Positions 17,001 through 25,057 are shown, counted from the stretch's first letter. The stretch is DNA of 64,000 nt from Sphingopyxis sp. (GCA_002733865.1 NVXM01000030.1:40770-104769), one strand, 5' to 3'. Program-made: numbers and translations. The notes: generated by a model not told the origin, from the sequence alone.

Positions 17001-18446
17001 ATGGCCTCTGTAATTGAAAAGACAATCCGTTCCGCCGTGACCCCGATGATCACCGCTGTTGCCAATTATAACCGCAAGCGCCTGCCCGAGCCCAATGGCG
17101 GGCATCCGTTTCTGGGCGGGATCCATGCGCCGATGCAGAGCGAGGAGACGATTGCGGCGATGCAGGTCACCGGCAATATCCCGGAACAGCTCGATGGACG
17201 CTATCTGCGGATCGGGCCCAATCCGCTGAAAGAAGCCCATAGCCCCAGCCATCACTGGTTTGTCGGCGACGGAATGGCGCATGGCATCCGGATCAAGGGC
17301 GGCGAGGCGGCCTGGTATCGCAACCGCTGGGTTCGCAGCAATGCCGTCAGCGATGCGCTCGGCGAGCCGCGCAAGCCGGGGATGCGCAATCCGCGGTCCG
17401 ATACTGCCAATACCAATATCGTCGGCATCGACGGCCGGACCTTTGCGATTGTCGAGGCAGGCGGCTTTCCGGTCGAGCTGAACGACGAGCTGGACACGAT
17501 CAAGCATAATCCCTTCGACGGCACGCTGACCCACGCCTTTTCCGCCCACCCGCATCTCGATCCGAAAACCGGAGAGCGGCATGCGATTTGCTATGATGCA
17601 GCGACGCAGGACACGGTCTGGCATGTGGTGGTCGATGCGGCTGGCAAGGTCACGCGCGAAGAGCCGATAGCGGTCAAGGACGGCCCATCGATTCACGATT
17701 GTGCAATTACCGAAAATTATGTGCTCGTGCTGGATCTGCCGGCGACGCTTTCAATGAAGCGGCTGCTGAAAGGTTTTCAATTTCCCTATGACTGGAACCG
17801 GGATCATGGCGCGCGGGTCGGCCTGCTGCCGAAGAACGGCAGCAATGATGATATTATCTGGTGCGACGTCGAACCCTGTTATGTTTTCCATCCCGCCAAT
17901 GCGTTCGAGACCGCTGACGGGAAGGTGATCGTCGATATGGTGGTGCATGAAAGCATGTATGCGCAGTCGCCTTATGGACCGGGCGGCGACTGGGCTCGGT
18001 TTGAACGCTGGACGGTCGATCCCGAAACCAAATCGGTCGATCGCCAGATCATCCATGACAAAAATCAGGAATTTCCGCGCTATAACGAACGGATGACGGC
18101 TCAGCCCTATCGCTATGTCTACAGCGTGGCGCTGGCGGAAAATGACAGCGGCGTGTTCGATCGCGGCGGGTCGCAGCTGTTCAAGCATGATCTCGAAAGC
18201 GGCGAAACACTGACGCGCGAACTGGGCGCAGAGCGCTATCCGGGAGAATTTGTGTTTGTGCCGCGTTCGGACAGTGAAGGCGATGAAGATGACGGCTGGC
18301 TGATCGGGCTGGTGATCGATGCCGCCAACGAAACCACAGAGCTGCAGATTTTGAACGCCGATGATTTTCTCGGCGAACCGCAGGCGGTCATCCATGTGCC
18401 GCACCGCATCCCTCCGGGATTTCATGGCAATTGGGTGGAAAGCTAG
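17001..18446 (+). CDS. carotenoid oxygenase-family protein
   Basis: 481 residues, typical for the carotenoid/stilbene cleavage oxygenases (seven-blade propeller, non-haem iron). The four iron-ligand histidines can be placed at His183 (SAHPH), His232 (SIHDC), His297 (YVFHPAN) and His475 (GFHGNW, near the C-terminus). The N-terminal DGRYLRIGPNP and the HWFVGDGMAHGI stretch are family hallmarks. Bacterial members cleave apocarotenoids or phenolic stilbenes such as lignostilbene; the sequence alone does not decide which. It is divergent from a TetR gene and convergent with a desaturase (11 nt between ends). Confidence 0.9.
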   Translation: MASVIEKTIRSAVTPMITAVANYNRKRLPEPNGGHPFLGGIHAPMQSEETIAAMQVTGNIPEQLDGRYLRIGPNPLKEAHSPSHHWFVGDGMAHGIRIKGGEAAWYRNRWVRSNAVSDALGEPRKPGMRNPRSDTANTNIVGIDGRTFAIVEAGGFPVELNDELDTIKHNPFDGTLTHAFSAHPHLDPKTGERHAICYDAATQDTVWHVVVDAAGKVTREEPIAVKDGPSIHDCAITENYVLVLDLPATLSMKRLLKGFQFPYDWNRDHGARVGLLPKNGSNDDIIWCDVEPCYVFHPANAFETADGKVIVDMVVHESMYAQSPYGPGGDWARFERWTVDPETKSVDRQIIHDKNQEFPRYNERMTAQPYRYVYSVALAENDSGVFDRGGSQLFKHDLESGETLTRELGAERYPGEFVFVPRSDSEGDEDDGWLIGLVIDAANETTELQILNADDFLGEPQAVIHVPHRIPPGFHGNWVES

Positions 18447-18456
18447 GACAAGGCGC

Positions 18457-19311
18457 TCATTTTAAATCGCCTTCAAAGCGGCACCCTCGAGCCTCCAATA
18501 TCGGTCGCAGCTCCCGAAACGCCTTTGGCGTGTCGGTCAGCGGAATGAACGGGTGGAGATGGTGGATCAGGTGATATTGCATGCCCATGGATGCGATATT
18601 CCCGACCCGGCTTTTGAAAAATTTGGCATTGTCATAGCGGCCCTGTTTGACCGCCGGATGATGCGGGGCCCAGCTGAAGAAAAACTGGATATAGGCGATG
18701 CCGATATGGCGCGGGGCCCACCAGAGCAGGGCGGCCTCAATCGCATAGCCGCTCCATGCGAGGGCGAATAAGGCGGCGAAGAAGGTCAGCTGATAAAGCG
18801 CTCCGTCGACCAGCACATCGGACCGGCCGATCTTTTCCAATATATAGCCATAGCCGCGCAACACGCCGCCCTTGCCGCGTTGCCGCTGGACAAAGCTCTG
18901 CCAGATGGCGTGCCACGGGCCTTTGGACCGGGTTGTGATATCCGGATCATGTTCCGGATGGTTGACATGTTTGTGATGCTCGAAATGGGTCAGTTTCTGG
19001 ATGCGGTAGGGCATGGCCATCGGCAACAGGCTGAGATGGCCAACCAGTTCGTTCAGCCAGCGCAGCCTCTGGCCGGGTCTGGCGATCATGCCGTGCACCG
19101 CCTCATGCGCCGGCAGGAAACAGGCCATCACGTTGACGCAGGCGATCGGGAATGCGAGCCAGAGGGGCAGAATGTCCAGAAAAACCAGAGGCCAGAGCGA
19201 TAGCCAGATGATCAGATTGCCCAGACCCCAGACCGGCACTTCCCAGGGAAAACGATCAGCATATTTGCGGGCGATCATGCGCTCCTGCTTGCGCAGCTCT
19301 GCCTCGGTCAT
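18457..19311 (-). CDS. membrane fatty-acid desaturase/carotenoid hydroxylase-like protein
   Basis: 284 residues from the ATG at 19311, which overlaps the stop codon of the small upstream gene (ATGA). Membrane di-iron desaturase family: histidine boxes HEAVH, HFEHHKHVNH and HLIHHLHP, with hydrophobic pairs between them. Members introduce double bonds or hydroxyl groups into lipids or carotenoids. Convergence with a carotenoid oxygenase makes a carotenoid or retinoid substrate thinkable, but the fatty-acid reading is equally good. Confidence 0.82.
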   Translation of the reverse strand: MTEAELRKQERMIARKYADRFPWEVPVWGLGNLIIWLSLWPLVFLDILPLWLAFPIACVNVMACFLPAHEAVHGMIARPGQRLRWLNELVGHLSLLPMAMPYRIQKLTHFEHHKHVNHPEHDPDITTRSKGPWHAIWQSFVQRQRGKGGVLRGYGYILEKIGRSDVLVDGALYQLTFFAALFALAWSGYAIEAALLWWAPRHIGIAYIQFFFSWAPHHPAVKQGRYDNAKFFKSRVGNIASMGMQYHLIHHLHPFIPLTDTPKAFRELRPILEARGCRFEGDLK

Positions 19312-19523
19312 GGTCTGGCCCAGATCCAGCTGCCCCGGAAGAATGCGATGATCCCCCAAGTGCCGCCGACGATCAGTCCCAGAGTCAGGGTGGGCAGGCC
19401 GAGCGGTGACTGCCATCCCATTTTATCCATGATTTGTGCAAAAAGTGGCCCGAAAAACAGAAATCCGAACAATATTGGCATGAAATGCAGCGTTTTCTTA
19501 ACGACAAATTCAAGTACTGGCAC
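19308..19523 (-). CDS. small two-helix membrane protein coupled to desaturase
   Basis: 71 residues with two hydrophobic segments (FMPILFGFLFFGPLFAQIM and LPTLTLGLIVGGTWGIIAFF). Its TGA overlaps the desaturase ATG in an ATGA junction, so the two are probably translationally coupled and may act together in the membrane. I do not recognise the family. It could be an accessory or stabilising subunit of the desaturase; that is inference from coupling alone. Confidence 0.65.
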   Translation of the reverse strand: MPVLEFVVKKTLHFMPILFGFLFFGPLFAQIMDKMGWQSPLGLPTLTLGLIVGGTWGIIAFFRGSWIWARP

Positions 19524-19590
19524 GCGGCTTCCCCGAATATTGAGCGACCCGTCAAGTGTGGCTAATTTGGAGGCAGCTTGTCAAACATTA

Positions 19591-20277
19591 TCACAGCAAT
19601 GCAATGAACCGCGCCGCTTCGCTCGCTGCCCGGTTGGCAGCCCGTTCCAGATTGGCGTGAAAATCGCCGGAGCTGTCGCTGTTGGCGCCATCGGTGACTG
19701 CCTTTATGCCCGCCCACGGTATTTCAAGCAGGGCGGCAATCTGGGCAACCGCTGCGGTTTCCATGTCGACCAGATCGGCCTTGAGTGTATCGCGCAGATA
19801 GCCTGAGCGGTCTGGGCATTTGACAAAACAGTCGGCGGTTGCGATCCGCGCTTCGGGCAGGGCGAGCGCGGCCGGCATGGGATGGGACTGGAACGGCTTC
19901 CAGTCTGACGGACCGATCGGCCAGGCCCCTGCATTATAATGGGTGAAGCCGCCATGGTCGCCGAACTTTTCCAGCGTACCATAATCCGCTTGCAGGGACT
20001 CGCTTAGATAGAAGCAATCGCCGGCGAGCGCGCTGACATGGCCGGCAGTGCCGATGACCAGAAACAGATCTGGCTGAAAATGGCTGTGCATATAGAGCGC
20101 CGCCGCGCCGGCGTGGACCTTGCCGATCCCGGAGCACAAGACCGAGACTTTCTTGTCCGCATGCTCCAGCTGGCGGACGGTGCCCAGCGGGCTTTCGATG
20201 CGCGTGACCGGGTGCTCGCGCAGGAAGGCATCGGCCTCGTCCTGCACGCCCGTGATAATCGCAATCCGCTCAATCAC
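19591..20277 (-). CDS. MTA/SAH nucleosidase-like phosphorylase-superfamily protein
   Basis: About 228 residues. Nucleoside phosphorylase fold: GIGKVHAGAAALYM near residue 52, IGTAGHVSALAGDCF, and the purine/ribose motif DLVDMETAAVAQIA followed by KAVTDGAN. Such enzymes release adenine from methylthioadenosine or S-adenosylhomocysteine. The start overlaps the end of apt by a few bases: a GTG at 20277 or a TTG at 20283 are both possible, and neither has a clear ribosome site, which fits translational coupling. With apt next door, adenine released here can be recycled to AMP. Confidence 0.8.
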   Translation of the reverse strand: MIERIAIITGVQDEADAFLREHPVTRIESPLGTVRQLEHADKKVSVLCSGIGKVHAGAAALYMHSHFQPDLFLVIGTAGHVSALAGDCFYLSESLQADYGTLEKFGDHGGFTHYNAGAWPIGPSDWKPFQSHPMPAALALPEARIATADCFVKCPDRSGYLRDTLKADLVDMETAAVAQIAALLEIPWAGIKAVTDGANSDSSGDFHANLERAANRAASEAARFIALL

Positions 20278-20809
20278 CGGCAAAGGCCATCAGCGCCATC
20301 GGCGTCACGCCGGCTGCGGTGAGTTTCTCAGCGCCGCCGAGATCGGGCAGATCGACGATAAACAGCGCCTGTTCGACAATCGCACCCTGACCGCGGAGCA
20401 GCTCGACACCCGCCATCGCGGTGCCGCCGGTAGCGATAAGATCATCGACCATCAATACCCGCTGGCCCGGCTTGATTGCATCGACGTGCATTTCAATTTT
20501 GTCGGTGCCATATTCCAGCGCATAGTCGATGCTCACCGACTTGCCCGGCAGTTTGCCAGGCTTGCGCAGCATGATCTTGCCCTTGGTCAGCGCATAGGAC
20601 ATCGCCGCCGACACAATGAAGCCACGTGCCTCGATGCCCGCGATCAGGTCGAAGCTGTCCGGATCGACGAGGGCAATCATCCGGTCTATCGTCTGGCGAA
20701 AGGCCGGGCCGTCGAGCAGCAGAGTGGATACATCGCGAAACTGGATGCCGGGTTTGGGATAATCGGGGATCGTCCGTACGAGATCGATCAGGTCCTGATT
20801 GTCGGTCAT
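20270..20809 (-). CDS. apt: adenine phosphoribosyltransferase
   Basis: 179 residues, the normal length. It converts adenine and PRPP to AMP. The PRPP motif VLMVDDLIATGGTAMA (about 117-132), the early YPKPGIQFRDVSTLL and the AGIEARGF segment are diagnostic. Its end overlaps the start of the nucleosidase-like gene, forming a two-gene purine salvage unit placed between the rplL terminator and the desaturase block. Confidence 0.95.
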   Translation of the reverse strand: MTDNQDLIDLVRTIPDYPKPGIQFRDVSTLLLDGPAFRQTIDRMIALVDPDSFDLIAGIEARGFIVSAAMSYALTKGKIMLRKPGKLPGKSVSIDYALEYGTDKIEMHVDAIKPGQRVLMVDDLIATGGTAMAGVELLRGQGAIVEQALFIVDLPDLGGAEKLTAAGVTPMALMAFAGD

Positions 20810-20923
20810 GGCATCCCCCGGAAACGTGAAAGCTTCTAGTCGCGCAGGGGCCGGGCCGTGTCAATCATTCTGCCGGAGAAGGGCGTGAATATCGCGAGAC
20901 CACCGCACAAGCGGCCATAGAAA

Positions 20924-20954
20924 AAGGGCGGCTTCCGAACCGGAAACCGCCCTT
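20924..20954 (-). terminator. terminator after rplL
   Basis: On the minus strand AAGGGCGGTTTCCG pairs with CGGAAGCCGCCCTT around a 3-nt loop and runs into TTTTT. It lies 25 nt after the rplL stop, ending the rplJL transcript well before rpoB. This supports separate transcription of rplJL and rpoBC here. Confidence 0.92.
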
Positions 20955-20978
20955 GATAGTTTCGATAAACCGTAAGGC

Positions 20979-21353
20979 TTACTTGAGTTCGACGGTACCG
21001 CCGGCAGCTTCGATCTTCGACTTGATTTCTTCTGCTTCGGCCTTGTTAACGCCTTCCTTGATCGCTTTTGGTGCGCCTTCGACAAGAGCCTTGGCATCGG
21101 TGAGGCCCAGAGCGGTGATCGCACGGACTTCCTTGATGACCTGGATTTTCTTGCCGCCGTCGCCGGTCAGGATTACGTCAAATTCGGTCTGCTCTTCAGC
21201 AGCTTCGCCACCGCCTGCAGCAGCAGGTCCGGCAACAGCAACAGCAGCGGCAGCAGAAACGCCCCATTCTTCTTCCAGTGCCTTGGACAGTTCAGCCGCT
21301 TCCATGACGGTGAGTTTCGAAAGTTCTTCGACCAGTTTTGCAATATCAGCCAT
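20979..21353 (-). CDS. rplL: 50S ribosomal protein L7/L12
   Basis: 124 residues: N-terminal dimerisation helices ([19 protein letters not shown]), the flexible Ala/Gly hinge (about 35-52) and the factor-binding C-terminal domain ([35 protein letters not shown]). L7/L12 forms the stalk with L10 and recruits translation factors. It lies 42 nt after rplJ and is followed by a strong terminator, not by rpoB. Confidence 0.98.
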   Translation of the reverse strand: MADIAKLVEELSKLTVMEAAELSKALEEEWGVSAAAAVAVAGPAAAGGGEAAEEQTEFDVILTGDGGKKIQVIKEVRAITALGLTDAKALVEGAPKAIKEGVNKAEAEEIKSKIEAAGGTVELK

Positions 21354-21395
21354 TTTAAATACGCTCCAATTTTCTAAATATTTGAAAAGTTAAAT

Positions 21396-21908
21396 TCATT
21401 CACCCGCAGCAGCATAAGCGCTGAGTACGCGTGCGACACTGGTCGCCGGCTCGACAAGAACCCGTGCGATTTTCGTTTGTGGTGCGACAAGCAGTCCCAC
21501 AATCGTTCCGCGCAGTTCGTCAAGCGAAGGCATGGCAGCCAGAGATTTGATGCCGGCTTCGTCAAGAAGGGTGTCACCCATTGCGCCGCCAACGATTTCC
21601 AGTCGGTCGTTGGTTTTTGCAAATTCCACTGCAACTTTCGCAGCGGCCACCGGATCATCCGATGTGGCAAGCGCGACCGGACCCGTCAGCATCTCTGCTA
21701 TCGGGGCATAGTCGGTACCTTCCAGAGCCAGCTTGGCAAGGCGGTTTTTAGAGACTTTGAAGCTAGCGCCTTCGTCCCGCATTTTCGTCCGCAGCGTCGT
21801 TGACTGTGCAACGGTCATGCCCAGGTTGCGTGTCACCACGACCACCCCGGCCTGCTTGAAAACAGCGTTCAGAGCGGCAACCGCTTCGGTCTTTTGACCA
21901 CGATCCAT
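21396..21908 (-). CDS. rplJ: 50S ribosomal protein L10
   Basis: 170 residues from the ATG at 21908, which has AAGGAG at the right distance; a longer reading from 21947 is not supported. L10 anchors the L7/L12 stalk to the ribosome and usually represses its own operon. Conserved features: VVVTRNLGMTVAQ, LRTKMRDEGASFKVSKNRLAKLA (in sections) and the VGLLVAPQTKIARVL segment before the C-terminal L12-binding helix. The L10 leader at 22187-22252 lies in its 5' region. Confidence 0.97.
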   Translation of the reverse strand: MDRGQKTEAVAALNAVFKQAGVVVVTRNLGMTVAQSTTLRTKMRDEGASFKVSKNRLAKLALEGTDYAPIAEMLTGPVALATSDDPVAAAKVAVEFAKTNDRLEIVGGAMGDTLLDEAGIKSLAAMPSLDELRGTIVGLLVAPQTKIARVLVEPATSVARVLSAYAAAGE

Positions 21909-21960
21909 ATTTTGCTCCTTCACGTGGATGGGGGCCGAAACCCACATCCGATTCTACTAA

Positions 21961-22040
21961 TCGTCATCCTGAACTTGTTTCAGGACCCCGGGAGGCAAGG
22001 CGCTTCCCGGAGGGATGCTGAAACGAGTTCAGCATGACGA
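21961..22040. repeat. palindromic REP-like element, CGTCATCCTGAAC family, copy 1
   Basis: TCGTCATCCTGAAC-TTGTTTCAGGA on the left is the inverted complement of TGCTGAAAC-GAGTTCAGCATGACGA on the right, with a GC-rich inner palindrome between. A second copy is at 45323-45400. It sits inside the rplJ 5' untranslated region, between the L10 leader and the gene. Confidence 0.85.
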
Positions 22041-22186
22041 GCGAAAGGTTTGGCAAATTGCCGCACCATATAATCCGAAGGGGGAGTTTGGCTGCGATGC
22101 CCGTGTGATACCCGGGCTGCAAACCTATGAGCCAGAGCTCATAAAAAACTGATCCCCGTCTAGGCTGGAAATTAAGAGAGGCAAAT

Positions 22187-22252
22187 TCCCCTCACCGGCT
22201 GTCTCGGACGGAAATTGTGATTCTTTTGACGGAAGCACAATTTGTAGGGGAG
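22187..22252 (-). promoter_or_regulatory. candidate ribosomal protein L10 leader RNA
   Basis: On the minus strand an outer stem (CCCCT at the 5' side, AGGGG at the 3' side) encloses an inner hairpin (AAATTGTG with CACAATTT) and a CCGTCCGAGACAGCCGGTGAG segment. This is the arrangement known for L10 leaders, in which L10 or the L10-L12 complex binds a kinked helix to repress the operon. It lies about 280 nt before rplJ. A covariance search with the Rfam L10 leader model would decide. Confidence 0.65.
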
Positions 22253-22280
22253 CCATTAGCGGGATTCTCCGCATTGTCAA
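22253..22280 (-). promoter_or_regulatory. predicted promoter for rplJL
   Basis: TTGACA (22280-22275, minus strand) is followed after 16 nt by TAATGG. It lies immediately before the L10 leader, so the leader would be close to the 5' end of the mRNA. The -10 box is not canonical but resembles that proposed for tRNA-Trp in this window (TAATGC). Confidence 0.5.
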
Positions 22281-22327
22281 TGTTCCGCTGCGATTTTACG
22301 GTGTGCCTGGCTGCAGAGGGCAGAACG

Positions 22328-22397
22328 CCCTCATCCAACTGCGCCTAATCCGCTTCGCGAATGAGGCTTCTTATCCTTCTCCCTCACGGGAGAAGGT
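22328..22397. repeat. CTCATCCAAC...CTCCCTCACGGGAGAAGG repeat, copy 1
   Basis: A segment CCCTCATCCAAC-GCGCCTAAT ... TATCCTTCTCCCTCAC-GGGAGAAGG recurs at 28429-28512 with a different palindrome in the middle. The right end is itself a hairpin (CTTCTCCC/GGGAGAAG). Both copies are intergenic. Confidence 0.8.
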
Positions 22398-22437
22398 CTG
22401 GCGATGCTGTCGTGGTGGCTTGGGCGATGGCCTGGTG

Positions 22438-23496
22438 TCAGGCGTTGAACATCTGGGCCAGACGGTCTCGGCTGGGCTGCCACTCCAGGCCGCTGTCGCG
22501 GAGCCAGTCTTCGTCGTAATAGGTATTGGCATAGCGTTCCCCGCCATCGCACAGCAGGCTTACAATGCTTCCGGTCTCCCCGTTGGCGGTCATCTCGTCG
22601 ATCAAGTCCGCGCAGGCCCAGATATTGGTGCCGGTCGAACCGCCGACGCGGCGGCCGAGATGGTCGGAAAGGGCGTGCATCGCGCCGATGCTGTTGGCGT
22701 CATCGACGGGGATCATGCGGTCAATGACCGATGGAATGAAGCTCGGCTCGACACGCGCGCGTCCGATTCCCTCGATCCGCGAACTGCAGCCGTCGGGCAG
22801 AGACGAGATTGTGCGATCGAAATAATGCTGGTGAAATATCGACGCCGTCGGATCGGCGACGCACAATCGGGTCGCGTGCCGTTGCAGGCGGATGAACCGG
22901 CCAATGGTGGCAGAGGTGCCGCCGGTGCCCGCGCCGCAGACGATCCAGTCGGGTATGGGATTGACCTCCTCGCCCATCTGGGCGAAAATGCTTTCGGCAA
23001 TATTGTTGTTACCGCGCCAATCGGTGGCGCGCTCGGCATAGGTGAACTGGTCCAGAAAATGGCCGTTGGTTTCGTCGGCGAGCTGGTGGCAGACGTCATA
23101 CACGCTTTGCGGATCGTCAACCGCGCAGATTTCGCCGCCATGAAATTCTATTGCTTTCAGCTTGGCCGCTGCGGTTGTTTTCGGAACGACGGCCATAAAG
23201 CGGAGACCCAGCATGCGCGCAAAATAGGCTTCGGATACCGCGGTGGATCCGGAAGAAGCCTCGATCACAGTGGTTTCGGGGCCAATCCACTGGTTGCAGA
23301 GCGCGTAGAGGAACAGCGAGCGCGCCAGACGGTGCTTCAGGCTGCCGGTGGGATGGGAGCTTTCGTCCTTCAGATAGAGCGCAATGCCCGGACGATGCGG
23401 AAGCTCGACCTGTACCAGATGGGTGTCGGCCGACCGGTTATAGTCCGCTTCGATCTTGCGCACGGCATGGTCGAGCCAGTCCCGTCCGCTGGTCAT
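22438..23496 (-). CDS. PLP-dependent cysteine synthase-family enzyme (Cds1/CysK-like)
   Basis: 352 residues, fold-type II PLP enzyme. The Schiff-base lysine is Lys54 in [11 protein letters not shown], followed by the substrate loop [12 protein letters not shown] and the phosphate-binding glycines [13 protein letters not shown]. The C-terminal half is longer than in CysK and resembles Mycobacterium Cds1 (cysteine desulfhydrase), so cysteine breakdown to sulfide and pyruvate is as likely as synthesis. A 15-codon ORF with a strong ribosome site overlaps its ATG (23493-23540), and a hairpin lies before that, suggesting leader-dependent control. Confidence 0.85.
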   Translation of the reverse strand: MTSGRDWLDHAVRKIEADYNRSADTHLVQVELPHRPGIALYLKDESSHPTGSLKHRLARSLFLYALCNQWIGPETTVIEASSGSTAVSEAYFARMLGLRFMAVVPKTTAAAKLKAIEFHGGEICAVDDPQSVYDVCHQLADETNGHFLDQFTYAERATDWRGNNNIAESIFAQMGEEVNPIPDWIVCGAGTGGTSATIGRFIRLQRHATRLCVADPTASIFHQHYFDRTISSLPDGCSSRIEGIGRARVEPSFIPSVIDRMIPVDDANSIGAMHALSDHLGRRVGGSTGTNIWACADLIDEMTANGETGSIVSLLCDGGERYANTYYDEDWLRDSGLEWQPSRDRLAQMFNA

Positions 23497-23540
23497 GCTG
23501 CGCCAACCCTAATCATCGAAGACCCGGTTTCAAAATTCAT
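23493..23540 (-). CDS. candidate leader peptide upstream of PLP enzyme
   Basis: A 15-codon ORF ([15 protein letters not shown]) starts at the ATG at 23540, 8 nt after an AGGGGG ribosome site, and its TGA overlaps the ATG of the PLP-enzyme gene (ATGA). The ribosome site is better than that of the main gene, so translation of the main ORF probably depends on this one. A hairpin at 23557-23573 lies just upstream. Whether the peptide has a role, or only its translation, is unknown. It is too short for ordinary gene callers. Confidence 0.55.
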   Translation of the reverse strand: MNFETGSSMIRVGAA

Positions 23541-23556
23541 CAGACTTACCCCCTGA

Positions 23557-23573
23557 CTCCCGGCTTTCGGGAG
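23557..23573 (-). promoter_or_regulatory. hairpin ahead of the leader ORF
   Basis: CTCCCGAAAGCCGGGAG on the minus strand folds into a tight stem whose 3' side is 3 nt from the AGGGGG ribosome site of the leader ORF. An alternative pairing of this region with the pyrimidine-poor ribosome site could switch translation, which would make it a cis-regulatory element. Confidence 0.45.
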
Positions 23574-23666
23574 CAACGCTGTTGTCCGTTACATCGGATG
23601 GGCGCGATTTCCAATCTCTGTGTGCCTTATGTTCAACAGGAAAGGGTTCTCAACCCACGCGCTGTT

Positions 23667-23676
23667 GGGGGGGGGG
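23667..23676. repeat. ten-base G homopolymer
   Basis: An uninterrupted run of ten G lies in the spacer between the GFA gene and the PLP-enzyme gene, about 170 nt before the latter's start. Such tracts are prone to slippage and are rare in this window. Confidence 0.8.
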
Positions 23677-23702
23677 CGGTCGATACGGCGACAGGTTCGG
23701 CG

Positions 23703-24083
23703 CTAGGCGTCCTTCTGCAGAACGCCAGGTTCTATCTCGTAATAGTCGCCCTTGTCGGCAACGAAGATATGGCTCCAGATCTTGGTGCCGGTCGGCTTGT
23801 CGAAGCAGCCCATGGCGATGGCGATCTTGTCGTGGTGGATCGGGTCCCAGAACAGCGACGCGCCGCAGGTGCCGCAGAAGCCGCGCCGGACTTTTTCGGA
23901 GGATTGATACCAGCGGATATGGTCCTCACCCGTGATGGTGACGGCGCTGGTCGGGACGTCGGTTGAGGCGAAATAATGCCCGGACTGCTTGCGACACTGG
24001 CTGCAGTGGCAGGCATCGGCTTCGGGCAGATCGCCTTCGACTGCAATCTGGATGGCGCCGCAGAGACAGGAGCCCTTGTGCAT
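23703..24083 (-). CDS. GFA-domain (glutathione-dependent formaldehyde-activating-like) zinc protein
   Basis: 126 residues. The zinc cysteines are arranged as GSCLCGAIQ, CHCSQCRKQSG and FCGTCGASLFWD, the pattern of the GFA/CENP-V family. Family founders bind glutathione and help formaldehyde oxidation, but most homologues have unknown substrates. It is encoded between the transglutaminase gene and the PLP-enzyme gene, all on the minus strand. Confidence 0.88.
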   Translation of the reverse strand: MHKGSCLCGAIQIAVEGDLPEADACHCSQCRKQSGHYFASTDVPTSAVTITGEDHIRWYQSSEKVRRGFCGTCGASLFWDPIHHDKIAIAMGCFDKPTGTKIWSHIFVADKGDYYEIEPGVLQKDA

Positions 24084-24164
24084 ATTCCCTCCGAACTTTT
24101 GTCTGGCGTGCAGCTTAACGGAAAAAAGATGCGGTTTGAAAGAGCGAAATTGCGCGTGCGGTGT

Positions 24165-24944
24165 TCAGGCCCGTGTCACGGCCACTCGCTGTTCGACCAT
24201 TTGCATGCTGCCAAAGGCGGTCAGAAAGGAGACGTCGGTGGCGTCGCGGCCAATGCCGATGACCGCCATTTCAGACGCTTGCGCCATCCCGGTCGGGTCG
24301 ATCAGGTGCCAGCGACCATCCAGAAAAACTTCCGGCACCGCATGAAAATCCTGCGGCTCGACATCCGGTGCATAAGTGCTGGCAAAGCGGGCCGGAATAT
24401 CAGCGGCGCGTGCCATGCTGATCAGGATATGGGCATAGTCGCGGCACACGCCCTTGCCGGCGTCATAGCTTTCCCAGGCATTGGTGTGGGCATTGTCGCT
24501 GTCCGATCCATAGGTCATGACCTGTCCGATATGCTCGGCCATCGCGGTGACCAGCGGTCCGCCTGACAGCCCGGCAAACTGGTCCGTGATCAGGTGATCG
24601 AAGGCGCTGACCGAGCAATAGAGCGAATTGAACAGATAGGGCACGGCCTCCCCCGGCAGTTGTGCGAGCGGAGTCGCGGCAAGTCTGGCAAAATCGGGGT
24701 CGGGACGATCAATGGCAACCTGCGCAGTATAGGAGACGGTCAGCTGTTCCTGCTGTGTGGTCCACAGCCGGGTGCCGATCCGGTCATGGGCCGGGACCAC
24801 GCTTTTGTCCTCAGCGGCACCGATGGTGATCCGGGACTGGTCCAGCCGCTGTTCCGCCGTCGTTGCGGCCTCGACCTGGACCAATATGGTGCAGGGGGCG
24901 GGCAGGCGGTAGGAGAGGTCTGCGCTGATCTGTAACAGGGTCAT
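24165..24944 (-). CDS. transglutaminase-like cysteine protease family protein
   Basis: 259 residues from the ATG at 24944, preceded by GAAGGA; a reading from 24962 lacks this. Catalytic triad of the transglutaminase-like superfamily: Cys167 (GKGVCRDYAH), His201 (DFHAVPEVF) and Asp216 (HLIDPTG). The N-terminal half is the beta-rich domain seen in bacterial transglutaminase-like proteins. There is no signal peptide, so it should be cytoplasmic. Substrate unknown; often a peptidase or amidase rather than a cross-linking enzyme. Confidence 0.85.
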   Translation of the reverse strand: MTLLQISADLSYRLPAPCTILVQVEAATTAEQRLDQSRITIGAAEDKSVVPAHDRIGTRLWTTQQEQLTVSYTAQVAIDRPDPDFARLAATPLAQLPGEAVPYLFNSLYCSVSAFDHLITDQFAGLSGGPLVTAMAEHIGQVMTYGSDSDNAHTNAWESYDAGKGVCRDYAHILISMARAADIPARFASTYAPDVEPQDFHAVPEVFLDGRWHLIDPTGMAQASEMAVIGIGRDATDVSFLTAFGSMQMVEQRVAVTRA

Positions 24945-24973
24945 GCTGGTCCTTCGGTTCAATATGGCGTAAG

Positions 24974-25006
24974 AAAAAAGGCCGGGGTTGCACCCGGCCT
25001 TCTTCT
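24974..25006 (-). terminator. terminator after rplA
   Basis: AAGGCCGGG and CCCGGCCTT form a stem around a 6-nt loop; on the minus strand it runs into TTTTTT. It closes the nusG-rplK-rplA transcript about 50 nt after the rplA stop. Confidence 0.9.
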
Positions 25007-25057
25007 AGCAGCTTTTGATGTCATCCCCCAAATAGTCCGGGGCTGACGGATGGCGAA

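Noticed and set aside
22303..23556. Plus-strand frame of 417 codons opposite the PLP enzyme
   Set aside because: Runs antisense through a clear PLP enzyme and through a repeat; no family features.
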